From NCBI GenBank assembly GCA_029882515.1, contig JAOUKN010000004.1, positions 1 to 44,746 of the forward strand: a DNA stretch of 44,746 bases. The letters run 5' to 3'. The notes below the pieces were generated by a model. It was given only the letters and a program-made list of their open reading frames with translations, searched no databases and was not told the DNA's origin. Position 1 is the stretch's first letter. Every line of letters starts with the position of its first letter. Below are positions 8,217 to 16,338 of this stretch, one piece after another. The position numbers and the translations under genes are program-made. Source of the stretch: Candidatus Bathyarchaeota archaeon. GTDB taxonomy: Archaea > Thermoproteota > Bathyarchaeia > Bathyarchaeales > Bathyarchaeaceae.

Positions 8217-8939
8217 TTATGTGGGTAGGGCGATAACGAACAGAACTCGGTTCGCTATCCAAGCTGTGCCGCCACTCACATACCATTGGACGTAGATAGT
8301 ATATTCTCCTGTACTAACATCAGGTTTATAGAAATTGTAAGAAATTGAGCTCCACTTGTTGCCTTCTCCTGGAGGTTGCAAATAAATACTCCCTGGAAGA
8401 GCAGTATCTGTGTTGACAAAAGCTCTCCATATAACGCTTTTATCTGGATCTGATAAAGCAGATTGAACGCTGAACATAATTAGCAGGGTACTGTTTCTTT
8501 CCAAGGTCATTGTCACTGATAAGTCAGTGATGTTCTCCCAACTCGCTGTCGTCTTGGTTATCGATTCAGTCCCATAAGTAGAGTTAAAAGGAATAGCATT
8601 TGCTGCCAGCTTAAGATTAGTGACTGCGTAGTCAGTTATCTTGGTTGTTGTTACTGCGCCGTCCCTAATCTGAATCTCAGCAACCGCGCCAGTATCCAAA
8701 TCTACTGTAGTAACAGCTCCATCTAATATTTTCGCTGAAGTTATCGTTCCATCAGCCAATTTAGTGGTTACAATAGCACTGTCTGCAATCATTTCTGTGG
8801 TAATCGATTCATCACCAATCCCACTTGGAGAAATGCTTAGTACAACGTAAACCACCGTCAAAGTTGTGGCTAGCGATAGTATCCACGTCACAACGATTAG
8901 AGGGACCACCTTCTTAATGGAAATTGTTCCATCAACCAT
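8217..8939 (-). CDS. Membrane-anchored surface protein with ten-residue repeats
   Basis: Of 240 residues, about 11-36 form one transmembrane helix, so the rest is probably outside the cell. Residues 42-116 are seven decapeptide repeats of the type xDGAVTTxKI (ADSAIVTTKL, ADGTITSAKI, LDGAVTTVDL, DTGAVAEIQI, RDGAVTTTKI, TDYAVTNLKL). Such repeats resemble the trimeric beta-helical shafts of tail fibres and adhesins. The C-terminal ~115 residues look like an all-beta domain (ITDLSVTMTLERNSTLLIMF). The gene lies alone between two decayed recombinase copies, so it may be cargo. No function can be assigned. Confidence 0.7.
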   Translation of the reverse strand: MVDGTISIKKVVPLIVVTWILSLATTLTVVYVVLSISPSGIGDESITTEMIADSAIVTTKLADGTITSAKILDGAVTTVDLDTGAVAEIQIRDGAVTTTKITDYAVTNLKLAANAIPFNSTYGTESITKTTASWENITDLSVTMTLERNSTLLIMFSVQSALSDPDKSVIWRAFVNTDTALPGSIYLQPPGEGNKWSSISYNFYKPDVSTGEYTIYVQWYVSGGTAWIANRVLFVIALPT

Positions 8940-9201
8940 TCTATCTCCACCTTTTGAATGTCTTTTCTATTAATCTAGTTAGTTTACTTAAAACCTTGCT
9001 TGCAAGAGTAGAGAGAAACTATTAGCATCAAAGAAAGAGACCTTAAATGAGGAAACTACGGTTTGTCCAGATCCATTGCGCGCGCCCAATTTTTAGCTTG
9101 CACAAAAAGAGGGAAGTTTGCGAGAGACATCTCCACTATGGCATAGTTTATTTGAACTATGGGAATCTTCACTGAACTGTATGAATCTCTTTTCGTACGT
9201 A

Positions 9202-9455
9202 TCACTTCCTTTTTCTGAAGAGTGTTCCTCAGTCCATGTTGGTTACATATTCGTATCCGGCTTCTAAGAGTGCTCTTGCTCCTGTTACCGTTTTTGCGAC
9301 CCTACTTGTGTATTCGTGTTGTCTTCGTGTTGGAAGAGTGCTTGTTCAATGTTGAGGTATATCATGGCGTTGTTGATGGTTTTGTATCCGAGAATTTGTT
9401 TTGCATGAATGATATATCTGGTTTTGTGATATTCCATTGCACACGCATGCATTAA
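9202..9455 (-). pseudogene. Tyrosine recombinase C-terminal fragment, broken (copy 2)
   Basis: EYHKTRYIIHAKQILGYKTI is followed by NNAMIYLNIEQALF, which repeats copy 1 (EYHKTKDIIHVQQLLGHKNI, NNTMIYINLERAIF) with the catalytic-region His changed to Tyr. Near 9310 the frame shifts, and homology continues as EYTSRVAKTV, ALLEAGYEYVTNMD, an in-frame TGA, then GTLFRKRK and the same stop position as copy 1. The homology begins right next to the stop codon of the beta-lactamase-like gene. Two disabling changes make this a clear pseudogene. Confidence 0.75.
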
Positions 9456-9457
9456 AC

Positions 9458-10648
9458 TCATGCTGATTTCTCCCAAAGTGACCATTCATATTCTTGAGCG
9501 ATGCTGAAAAGAATCTCTAATGATAACAAACCTCCATTTATCCCATTCGTCATTATTACAGCTCCCTGTCCAGTTTCAGCACATCCGATCAGATTACACG
9601 TGGCTCCAGGCATATTAACTCCAGGATGGGTGAAGAATACTTCCCTATCGCGTTCAATAACGAAAATTCCCAGTCCTTGTCCTGTAAGACCCCCCCAAAA
9701 CCTCCAATCCTTTGGATTCAAGTTAACCTCAGGAGTCAACATTTTTCCTACCATTGAAGATGATAGAATTCTGCTGGATTTGCCATTATAGGCGCTCATT
9801 AATTCCACAACATATTTCCCTAAATCCGACGGAGTTGTTAGAAGTCCTCCGTGAGCATAAGCTGTTGGGTGCAGACCAGGTTCTTTTGCTTCTCCATTTT
9901 CATCATGAGGAACGGTCGCGTTTTTCTGTAATTCTCTCGATAGATAATTAAACGTGCTGTTATTCATTTCTAAAGGGGTGAAAATTATCTTTTTCATTAT
10001 AGCGGGAAAAGATGTACCGGAAACGTCTTCTATTAATTTTTGTATGATTATGTAACCAAAGTTTGAGTAATCATGTTTTTTTCCAGGATAAGTGAGAACT
10101 TCCACCGGATGATTGACCGCAGGAGGTTCTCCATTAAGTACTTGATTGAGAGTTGGTGTCTTCTCTTTTTCTGTGTCAAAGCCGCCATCAGGACGATTAA
10201 TTCCCGAAGTATGCGTTAAAAGATGTCGAAGGCTAATTTTTGCTTCTTCAGTATATTGATTATCCGGAATCTTCCAAGTCATCAGCTTACCATTTACGCC
10301 TCCATCTAAATCGAACAATTTCTTCTCGACGAGATGTAGAACTGCTGCTGCAGTAAGAGCCTTTGAAGTCGATGCTGCTTCAAAGAGTGTCTCTGTTGTT
10401 ATGATATTTCCAGATCTAACATCTGTTACTCCGAAACTTTTTGCCCATTCCACTTCATGATTGTTGATTACTGAAATGCTTACTCCAGGGACTTTATTAG
10501 ATTGCATCCTTTCAGGAATACTGGTTTTTTCCCCCGGGAAAGTTATATTGAGACCATCTCCATACTTAATTTCCATCAGACTATTTTCTACGCTTGCAAT
10601 ACGTTCTTTGATTTCATTGATTGGTTTTCCCATAATTTTGGTATTCAT
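9458..10648 (-). CDS. Class C beta-lactamase-like serine hydrolase
   Basis: A 396-residue member of the beta-lactamase/transpeptidase-like (PF00144) family. The catalytic S93-x-x-K96 lies in FEAASTSKALTAAAV, Y194-S-N196 in KHDYSNFGYI, and an HPG triad stands for the KTG box near the end (FFTHPGVNMPG). LRHLLTHTSGI is another family signature. There is no signal peptide or membrane helix, so it acts inside the cell, probably as an esterase or peptidase rather than an antibiotic-resistance enzyme; archaea lack murein. It follows a 74-codon gene by 13 bases and is probably co-transcribed with it. The stop abuts recombinase pseudogene sequence. Confidence 0.88.
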   Translation of the reverse strand: MNTKIMGKPINEIKERIASVENSLMEIKYGDGLNITFPGEKTSIPERMQSNKVPGVSISVINNHEVEWAKSFGVTDVRSGNIITTETLFEAASTSKALTAAAVLHLVEKKLFDLDGGVNGKLMTWKIPDNQYTEEAKISLRHLLTHTSGINRPDGGFDTEKEKTPTLNQVLNGEPPAVNHPVEVLTYPGKKHDYSNFGYIIIQKLIEDVSGTSFPAIMKKIIFTPLEMNNSTFNYLSRELQKNATVPHDENGEAKEPGLHPTAYAHGGLLTTPSDLGKYVVELMSAYNGKSSRILSSSMVGKMLTPEVNLNPKDWRFWGGLTGQGLGIFVIERDREVFFTHPGVNMPGATCNLIGCAETGQGAVIMTNGINGGLLSLEILFSIAQEYEWSLWEKSA

Positions 10649-10661
10649 CGTTTTCCCCTTT

Positions 10662-10886
10662 TTATGTGAACGTTTCCTTCAAGCGCACCACATTAAGCGT
10701 TTCAGCTTTCCTCCTTTCAGCTTCCAACATTGCGGATTTCACATCAGAGGATATTCGTAATAATTCCTGAACCGTGTCTAAGAGCCTTACAGGTCTAAAC
10801 TTCCTCATCATGCTAAGCAGGCGAGAATCCAACGCGAAGTCTTCTTTCTCTATGGGTTTGCCTATTTCGTTCTTATTCCATTTCAT
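10662..10886 (-). CDS. Small hypothetical protein upstream of the serine hydrolase
   Basis: A 74-residue, charged, helix-rich protein with no recognised motif (LLSMMRKFRPVRLLDTVQEL). It is supported by position: same strand, only 13 bases before the hydrolase start, and an otherwise empty upstream gap. The ATG at 10884-10886 has a modest AACGGAA before it. It could be the first gene of a two-gene unit or a chance reading frame. Confidence 0.4.
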   Translation of the reverse strand: MKWNKNEIGKPIEKEDFALDSRLLSMMRKFRPVRLLDTVQELLRISSDVKSAMLEAERRKAETLNVVRLKETFT

Positions 10887-11108
10887 TTCCGTTCACAATT
10901 ATAACCGATGGTCACTGCAGTTAACGATTCTGTGGAAAAGTGATCATCTCGTTGATCACTCTCTAAGTTCATGTATTGTATCAAAACCGTCCACTCAATG
11001 TACTAACACCAGCTTTTCTAAGTCTTTTAGCCTTGCCCTAATGAGTGCTGTGTTCAATATTCTTTCATCTTAAAATATAGGAATGTAACTATCGTGCGCG
11101 CATTATAG

Positions 11109-11522
11109 TTACAGTTTTGTTTCCAGCAAGTAATTGTAGGTCAGGATGCTCCCTAAACTCACACTCAGAAATACTACGAAGTTGATAGCTGGAGCATTAA
11201 AGAATATTGCAGGAGTCCATCTGGGAATCCAAGTCCACCACCCTAGATGAAAGGCTAAGAATTCAAGTGGTAAGTCGATGATTATACCTGTCAAAAGCCC
11301 AGCGATCCAACCGAATTTCTTGTAAACAACCCACGATGTGTGACCTATAACAATCCAAGAAACAATGATAGTTATGGGCACATCGAAGATATTGAAGAGG
11401 TTATCAGCGTAAACGTACATACCTAGTGTGATCCCTGTCCACTCTATGACTAAAGCAGTAATAGCGAAGATGGCGTTTACAACCAAGAATCTTTTTTTAT
11501 CAAGTGTAAATTGACGCTTCAT
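11109..11522 (-). CDS. Polytopic membrane protein, carotenoid-biosynthesis (DUF422)-like
   Basis: This 137-residue protein has four likely membrane helices. The pattern EWTGITLGMYVYADN, then VPITIIVSWIVIGHTSWVV, then IDLPLEFLAFHLGWWTW, then APAINFVVFLSV resembles the PF04240 family, which includes the carotenoid hydratase CruF, with its conserved Asp and Glu in a membrane helix and the following G-W-W-W. It is shorter than bacterial CruF (over 250 residues) and there is no carotenoid gene nearby, so the reaction is unproven. GCGCGC tracts lie at both ends of the gene. Confidence 0.5.
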   Translation of the reverse strand: MKRQFTLDKKRFLVVNAIFAITALVIEWTGITLGMYVYADNLFNIFDVPITIIVSWIVIGHTSWVVYKKFGWIAGLLTGIIIDLPLEFLAFHLGWWTWIPRWTPAIFFNAPAINFVVFLSVSLGSILTYNYLLETKL

Positions 11523-11688
11523 TTCTGGTCACGGTATCCAACATCTTATGCTTAGCGTAAAATAGGGCTCACTAAGAATATATCAATATTTGCGCGCGCA
11601 CATGAAGTTATGACTTCAGAAACCTCATAATATAGAAGGCACGCGAGTCTTTTTTGCCGATTTAGATCTGTTCCAAACTCAACATATC

Positions 11689-12078
11689 CTATTGCGCAGG
11701 ACGCATAGTGTCTACTTGTCTATGGTTCCGCGACGCTATCATCCAGTTATTCATGTCATTTGTTAGAGGATTTTTAAACATCGAAATTTCATTCAATCCT
11801 GCTTCTTTTGCCATTTTGTAGTGTTCCAACAAATTTTCCAGAAGTCCTTGACTCCAGTTACATACTATTGACGCTTCCATTCCCATCTGGTTTGTCGCGA
11901 TGAGGTGAAGGAAGTGATCCCCAATTGGGATATCTTTGATAGGGCATGTCTCATCTACTTTCTGCATGATCTCAATTGTGTGGACTTGAAGGGTGTTTTC
12001 ACTTGCTCTCATTTTTAGGTGGAAGCCATTTCCAACGAATGTGTTCATAAACTTCTTCATTAATTCGAGTTTGCCCAT
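11689..12078 (-). CDS. Hypothetical protein of 129 residues
   Basis: I do not recognise this protein. It is soluble, with two Cys in unrelated contexts (DETCPIKDIP, SIVCNWSQG) and a helical C-terminal half. The ATG at 12078 follows AAACAGGATG, and the frame is uninterrupted over a stretch with no competing gene. It is separate from the ftsZ promoter by about 110 bases and reads away from it. Confidence 0.5.
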   Translation of the reverse strand: MGKLELMKKFMNTFVGNGFHLKMRASENTLQVHTIEIMQKVDETCPIKDIPIGDHFLHLIATNQMGMEASIVCNWSQGLLENLLEHYKMAKEAGLNEISMFKNPLTNDMNNWMIASRNHRQVDTMRPAQ

Positions 12079-12159
12079 CCTGTTTCACCTTGATTTGCTA
12101 AAGGGTTTGTAGAACTATAAGGCATATTCCTAGAACAAGAATATTGTACGGCAAAAAAT

Positions 12160-12203
12160 ATCGTGAGACATGAGACGTAAGACGCAAGATTTATTAGGCG
12201 TCT
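12160..12203 (+). promoter_or_regulatory. ftsZ promoter with TATA inside an inverted repeat and upstream direct repeats
   Basis: A TATA-like ATTTATTA (12189-12196) lies about 45 bases before the ftsZ ATG. It is framed by perfect 6-base arms AGACGC (12180-12185) and GCGTCT (12198-12203). Just upstream, GTGAGACA, TGAGACG and TAAGACG are three imperfect direct repeats at 7-8 base steps (about 12163-12184). A protein binding the inverted repeat would block TBP. A GAGGTG ribosome site stands at 12225-12230. Confidence 0.5.
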
Positions 12204-12237
12204 CCTCTACTTAATACTGTGTAAGAGGTGAACATAT

Positions 12238-13323
12238 ATGCAGATTGATAAACAGGTCGAGTCTCAAGTAGGAATATCATCTCCACCTTATAACGAGGGA
12301 GAAGAGAAGATTGAGCAATACGCCAGGCTAGCCGCGCCTTCGGTAGCAGCAGTAGGTCTTGGGGGTGCCGGATGTAACGTAATATCATGGGTTAAGGAAA
12401 GGGGGGTCTCCGGTGGAAAACTCATTTCCGTAAATACCGATGCAAACCATTTGAGAATATGCAAGGCTGATAGGAGAATTCTGATAGGTGAAAACCTCAC
12501 TAGGGGGCTAGGTTGCGGCGGCTACCCAGAGCTGGGTGAAAAAGCCATATATGAAAATATAGATGAGGTCATTAAGGAACTATCTCAAGCACACATAATA
12601 TTCTTGGTAGCAGGTCTAGGAGGAGGAACAGGAACTGGGGCGTCAGCTGGTTTAGCTGACGAATTGCGCAAGCGATCTTCAGAGTCACTGCTTCGGCACT
12701 TAGTTATAGGAGTTGTCACCCTTCCCTTTGATGTTGAAACAGCCAGAATGGAGATAGCGAAAAAGGGGCTACAGCACCTAAAGCAAGTCTGCGACACCGT
12801 TGTGGTAATCGACAACAACCGACTTGTTAAAATAGCCGGAAACTTGCCCTTCAGAGAAGCGTTAGGCCTGGCAAATACGACGGTAGGAAAATTCATTAAA
12901 GGCGTAACCGAAACCATAACCACAGCAAGTCTAATCAACCTAGATTACGCGGACTTACGAGCTATCATGCAAGGAGCTGGACTAGCATCAATAGGAGTAG
13001 GAGAGGGCACAGGCGATGGGCGTGTGGAGCAGGCTGTTGAAAAAGCCCTAAACGAAAGACTCCTCGACATCGAAGATGTGACAAAAGCGTGCGGCTTATT
13101 GATCCATGTTGCTGGCGGAGAGGATTTAACTCTCTACGAAGTCAATCACGCAGCTGAAATCATGAAACGTTCTCTACCTCCAAAGGCGAAAGTCATCTGG
13201 GGTGCAAGGGTTGACAAGGAACTACAAGGCTCAGCTTCCGTCATGGCTGTTATCACAGGTGTGGAAAGTGCATTTCTAAAGCGACATGAAAGACGTTTTG
13301 GCCGATTCAAAGTGCCCTGGTGA
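12238..13323 (+). CDS. ftsZ: Cell division GTPase FtsZ
   Basis: A 361-residue tubulin/FtsZ protein. GGAGCNVISW and SVNTDANHL are nucleotide-contact loops, LGGGTGTGAS (128-134) is the tubulin signature, and the T7 catalytic loop is NLDYADLRAIM with N233, D235 and D238. All are intact, so it should polymerise and hydrolyse GTP. The N-terminal extension of about 35 residues is usual for archaeal FtsZ. The short tail ends in ERRFGRFKVPW, which may serve as the partner-binding peptide. The ATG follows GAGGTG by 7 bases. An ESCRT-III homologue lies at the far end of this window, so the cell has both division systems. Confidence 0.95.
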   Translation: MQIDKQVESQVGISSPPYNEGEEKIEQYARLAAPSVAAVGLGGAGCNVISWVKERGVSGGKLISVNTDANHLRICKADRRILIGENLTRGLGCGGYPELGEKAIYENIDEVIKELSQAHIIFLVAGLGGGTGTGASAGLADELRKRSSESLLRHLVIGVVTLPFDVETARMEIAKKGLQHLKQVCDTVVVIDNNRLVKIAGNLPFREALGLANTTVGKFIKGVTETITTASLINLDYADLRAIMQGAGLASIGVGEGTGDGRVEQAVEKALNERLLDIEDVTKACGLLIHVAGGEDLTLYEVNHAAEIMKRSLPPKAKVIWGARVDKELQGSASVMAVITGVESAFLKRHERRFGRFKVPW

Positions 13324-13416
13324 GAAACGACCTTCTCTTTTTTCTAAAGGCATTTTAACATGGGATATCTGAAAACGATTCGCAACCAACTCTAAGCCCT
13401 CGAACACGCAAATATA

Positions 13417-13836
13417 ATGTGGAATGTGGAATTTATGCCGAGATGGTATATGGGAAAATTATCTGAAGACACAAGGGAAATAACAAAAAGGAAGATTCTA
13501 TCATTAATTCCCCCAGAACCAAGCAAGATAAGGATGAAGGAACTTGTCATCAAAGCATGCGAGCATGAACCTAAAATAAATCGCAGTACCATATGGAGAT
13601 GGGTTAATCAATTTGTCAAAGATGGAGTTGTTCGCCGAATACTAACAGCACGTGAAAGGGTGCATTATCAGCGGACATATCTGGGTAAAAACGAGTTAGC
13701 TTTGAGCGAGATTCGTAGGAAAAGTTACGAAATTTTTTCAGATTTCAGAGAGGTAGGACCTTGGGAAAAAACCTCTAAGGTTTTCACAGAGTTGGGAATC
13801 ATTGAAATTTCAGTTAGAATGGAGAGGATAGGATAA
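13417..13836 (+). CDS. Winged-helix/HTH DNA-binding protein
   Basis: Residues ~20-75 form a helix-turn-helix (ITKRKILSLIPPEPSKIRMK, then RSTIWRWVNQFVKDGVVRR) with a wing, followed by about 60 charged residues without a known effector domain. It starts 93 bases after ftsZ on the same strand. Starts at 13435 or 13450 would trim a few residues and are equally possible (MPRWYM, MGKLSED). A local regulator is a plausible guess; target unknown. Confidence 0.6.
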   Translation: MWNVEFMPRWYMGKLSEDTREITKRKILSLIPPEPSKIRMKELVIKACEHEPKINRSTIWRWVNQFVKDGVVRRILTARERVHYQRTYLGKNELALSEIRRKSYEIFSDFREVGPWEKTSKVFTELGIIEISVRMERIG

Positions 13837-13916
13837 CGGGTTAAATAGATTGAGACATGCCTACGTATCTATCTTTAAACGCGCGCGCATGCGTGACCGA
13901 CATGGACGGCACGAAC

Positions 13917-14561
13917 CTATCTAGGAAGAGAAAATGAGTATGTATTCAGGCGTTTTAGCATAGATTCTGCTTTCTTCAAATCTTCTGTTGTGTTGACATT
14001 GAAAAAAGTCATCAATCTTGGATCTATTTGTTGGAGCACCAAAGTTGAAACGTAACGTACGCCGCTTAAATTATCAACCATGAAACGCATAGCCAATCTC
14101 TTCCCTTTATAGGCAGTCTCTGAAGCATTCAAAGCCGATTCCGTATGATAAGCAGCTTGAAGAGGTTCAATATATCGATTAGGCCACCTAGGAATAACAG
14201 CGCCCTTGTTGACACATAAGTCTAGTAAAAGAGAGGCAACCTTTTTCGAAACAAATGGAGTGTCACATGGCAGCAACAGAGAGTATTCACCAGATGCATG
14301 TTTAAATCCAGTTAACGCTCCAACAATCGGACTCCGCTGACTATGCTGGTCAATAAGAACTTTAATTGGAGCCTTTATGAAGGACATGAAGACATCTTTT
14401 TGACCCGCTGAGCTAACAACAATAAGGGTCTCGTTGGCAACCTTCGCTATCCTATCAAGTACATGAAGAACAAGAGGCTTACCAGCCAAGTCAACCAAAC
14501 CTTTGTCATGACCAAATCGCTTAGAGAATCCTCCTGCAAGAATAATCGCAGATGTCTTCAT
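13917..14561 (-). CDS. mobA: Molybdenum cofactor guanylyltransferase (MobA-like)
   Basis: A 214-residue nucleotidyltransferase. It begins with LAGGFSKRFGHDKG, the GTP-binding LAGGxSxRxGxDK loop, and has LLPCDTPFVS, the metal-binding Asp region, then RWPNRYIEPLQAAYH. It joins GMP to molybdopterin to make the bis-guanine dinucleotide cofactor used by formate and formylmethanofuran dehydrogenases, including the FwdB in this window. It is 20 bases after fdhD on the same strand. Confidence 0.88.
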   Translation of the reverse strand: MKTSAIILAGGFSKRFGHDKGLVDLAGKPLVLHVLDRIAKVANETLIVVSSAGQKDVFMSFIKAPIKVLIDQHSQRSPIVGALTGFKHASGEYSLLLPCDTPFVSKKVASLLLDLCVNKGAVIPRWPNRYIEPLQAAYHTESALNASETAYKGKRLAMRFMVDNLSGVRYVSTLVLQQIDPRLMTFFNVNTTEDLKKAESMLKRLNTYSFSLPR

Positions 14562-14581
14562 GAAACCGCGCCTTAACTTGC

Positions 14582-15379
14582 TTAGAAAGTTATTCGTTCG
14601 ATATGTGTGTAAGCATTCATTCGTTTACCTCTGGCAAAGCCAACAAGAGTGATTCCGGTGCGTTTCGCCACTTCTATGCCAGAGTTAATCGCTGCAGCTA
14701 CAGAAACAACAATCGGGATTTGCATTCGAGCGGCTTTTAACACGATGTCACCTGTAAGTCGTCCGCTAAGAGCCACAAAGCATTCCGTGAAGTTCACACT
14801 CTTTAGTGCACATTCTCCAATAACCTTGTCCACTGCATTGTGGCGTCCAACGTCTTCTGCAATAGCTATTGGCCTGCCTTCTCTTGAATAAAGTGCGGCT
14901 ACGTGAACCCCTCCAGTCTTTCTGAACCCCTCAGCAAACTTGTTAAGTTGTCTAACAGACGCCAAAAGAAGATTCGCCTCCATTTTGAAGCCTCTGGCGG
15001 TCTCAGGAAGATTAAGCCTATCCATAAGCTTGCTGATGGGCCAATAGTCTGCGGAACCACAAGCAGAAATAATTACTCTTGCAAAGGGCTGTGCCATCGC
15101 AATTTGCCTTTCAACATCCAAATAAGGTTTCAATCTTACTACGCACTTGTCACCAGTTTCCAAACGCACTTCTCGTATTTCATCAATTGACTTCAGTAGA
15201 CCTTCTGAGAGGAGATATCCAACTGCTAGTTCTTTTAATTGACTCGGAGTGCAAAGGATAGTTACATAGTGTGTTTGATTAAGGAAAACGTGAAAGGGAG
15301 CCTCCTCTGCTACCAAGTCTTTCTTGTGTTCAAGCGTTTTGGTATGTAAATCAATTCTTGAAACTAGAACTTCTTGCAT
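14582..15379 (-). CDS. fdhD: Formate dehydrogenase accessory sulfurtransferase FdhD
   Basis: A 265-residue FdhD. Landmarks are VLCTPSQLKELAVGYL-like N-terminal sequence, IISACGSADYWP holding the persulfide Cys, RKTGGVHVAALY, and AEDVGRHNAVDKVIGE. FdhD delivers sulfur to the Mo/W cofactor of formate dehydrogenase-type enzymes. E. coli FdhD has CxxC at this place, but here only the first Cys remains (CGSA). No formate dehydrogenase gene is in the window, so the client may be FwdB or a distant FdhA. It lies between mobA and the ATP-grasp gene in a tight minus-strand run. Confidence 0.9.
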   Translation of the reverse strand: MQEVLVSRIDLHTKTLEHKKDLVAEEAPFHVFLNQTHYVTILCTPSQLKELAVGYLLSEGLLKSIDEIREVRLETGDKCVVRLKPYLDVERQIAMAQPFARVIISACGSADYWPISKLMDRLNLPETARGFKMEANLLLASVRQLNKFAEGFRKTGGVHVAALYSREGRPIAIAEDVGRHNAVDKVIGECALKSVNFTECFVALSGRLTGDIVLKAARMQIPIVVSVAAAINSGIEVAKRTGITLVGFARGKRMNAYTHIERITF

Positions 15380-15391
15380 GTAAAGACCAAC

Positions 15392-16282
15392 CTAAGCTTT
15401 AATTTCAGAAAGAACAAACTCCACAATTTCGTCAGCAATGTTTATCTTTGTAACCGACTGCAATCCTCGCCATCCCGGTTGGCTATTCAATTCAACGATT
15501 ATCGGTCCGTTAGGTCCTTCTAATATATCAACTCCTGCCATTTTGCAACCAATTATTTTTGCAGCTCTTACAGCAAGGCTCTCTAATTCACTAGTCAGTT
15601 TTGTGGAAACTGGTTTTGCACCCAAGCTGACGTTTGTTTTCCAGGTTTCAGCTACACGATACATCGACGCCACTACATGGTCTCCTATAACAAAAGCTCG
15701 TATATCAGAAACTCCATGAGGAACGAACTCTTGAAGGTAAAGTATACCGTGATAGAAGGATACTGCTCTGAAGATTCTTGTGGCAATGTCTGGATCTGAA
15801 ACTCTAGTTGAGCCAATTCCTCGGGAGCCAAATAGGGGTTTGATGACTACATCTCCTCCTAACTCCTGGAAGCATTCTAAAGCCTCTTCGGAACTTTCAG
15901 TTACTGCAGTGCGTGGAACTGGTAGGTCATGTTCTTCGAGGAGACAAAGAGTATGATATTTGTCAGCTGAACGTTCAATGGATAATGGCGGATTTATAAT
16001 TAACATCCCCAACCGTTCAAGCCTATGGAGAAGATTCATCCTGAAAATTATTTCCTCGAGGGAACCGCGCCCAATGGGGCGTGTGATAAGAGCACTAAGG
16101 TCTTCAAGGATGTTAATTTCGCCAAAAGAAACTGACGCCTGTGGGTCATAATGAACTCTCGCAACTAGTTGGGCAAAACGAAAAAATACCGAGGCTATAT
16201 TTCGCTTTTCCATCGCCTCTCGCAATTGAGATGAAGACCAACCATACTCATTTCTTGTTATAATTCCAATTTTCAATGACAT
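15392..16282 (-). CDS. RimK-type ATP-grasp alpha-L-glutamate ligase (MptN/CofF-like)
   Basis: A 296-residue ATP-grasp protein. The N-terminal domain starts LKIGIITRNEYGW, followed by NPPLSIERSADKYHTLCLLE, VIKPLFGSRGIGSTR (ATP-binding loop), LYLQEFVPHG, DIRAFVIGD and VDILEGPNGPIIVELNSQPG with the metal ligands. This pattern is that of archaeal RimK homologues MptN (adds glutamate to H4MPT to give tetrahydrosarcinapterin) and CofF (caps F420). Given the H4MPT and F420 genes here either is credible; sequence alone does not decide. It is 12 bases upstream of fdhD. Confidence 0.82.
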   Translation of the reverse strand: MSLKIGIITRNEYGWSSSQLREAMEKRNIASVFFRFAQLVARVHYDPQASVSFGEINILEDLSALITRPIGRGSLEEIIFRMNLLHRLERLGMLIINPPLSIERSADKYHTLCLLEEHDLPVPRTAVTESSEEALECFQELGGDVVIKPLFGSRGIGSTRVSDPDIATRIFRAVSFYHGILYLQEFVPHGVSDIRAFVIGDHVVASMYRVAETWKTNVSLGAKPVSTKLTSELESLAVRAAKIIGCKMAGVDILEGPNGPIIVELNSQPGWRGLQSVTKINIADEIVEFVLSEIKA

Positions 16283-16338
16283 ACCTCTGTCTTTTCCACG
16301 TTTTCGGATTATTAAATTGATCTGTTGAAGTTAAGATT

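Larger units (their letters stand above)
7583..9455 (-). mobile_element. Degenerate element bounded by two tyrosine-recombinase 3'-end copies
   Basis: The segments 7583-7930 and about 9149-9445 are clearly related along their length and point the same way. Each consists of the recombinase C-terminal coding part followed by the same non-coding tail. The tail in copy one has two GAATCATAGGAAT units 20 bases apart (7585-7597 and 7605-7617), and the copy-two tail shows decayed forms (GAACTATGGGAAT, GAACTGTATGAAT). The interval holds one gene, the decapeptide-repeat membrane protein. This could be a scar of tandem insertion or of a duplicated element end. No intact element is left. Confidence 0.4.

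Noticed and set aside
9458-10648. Antibiotic-resistance beta-lactamase
   Set aside because: There is no signal peptide, the KTG box is HPG, and archaea lack murein; a cytoplasmic esterase or peptidase is more likely.
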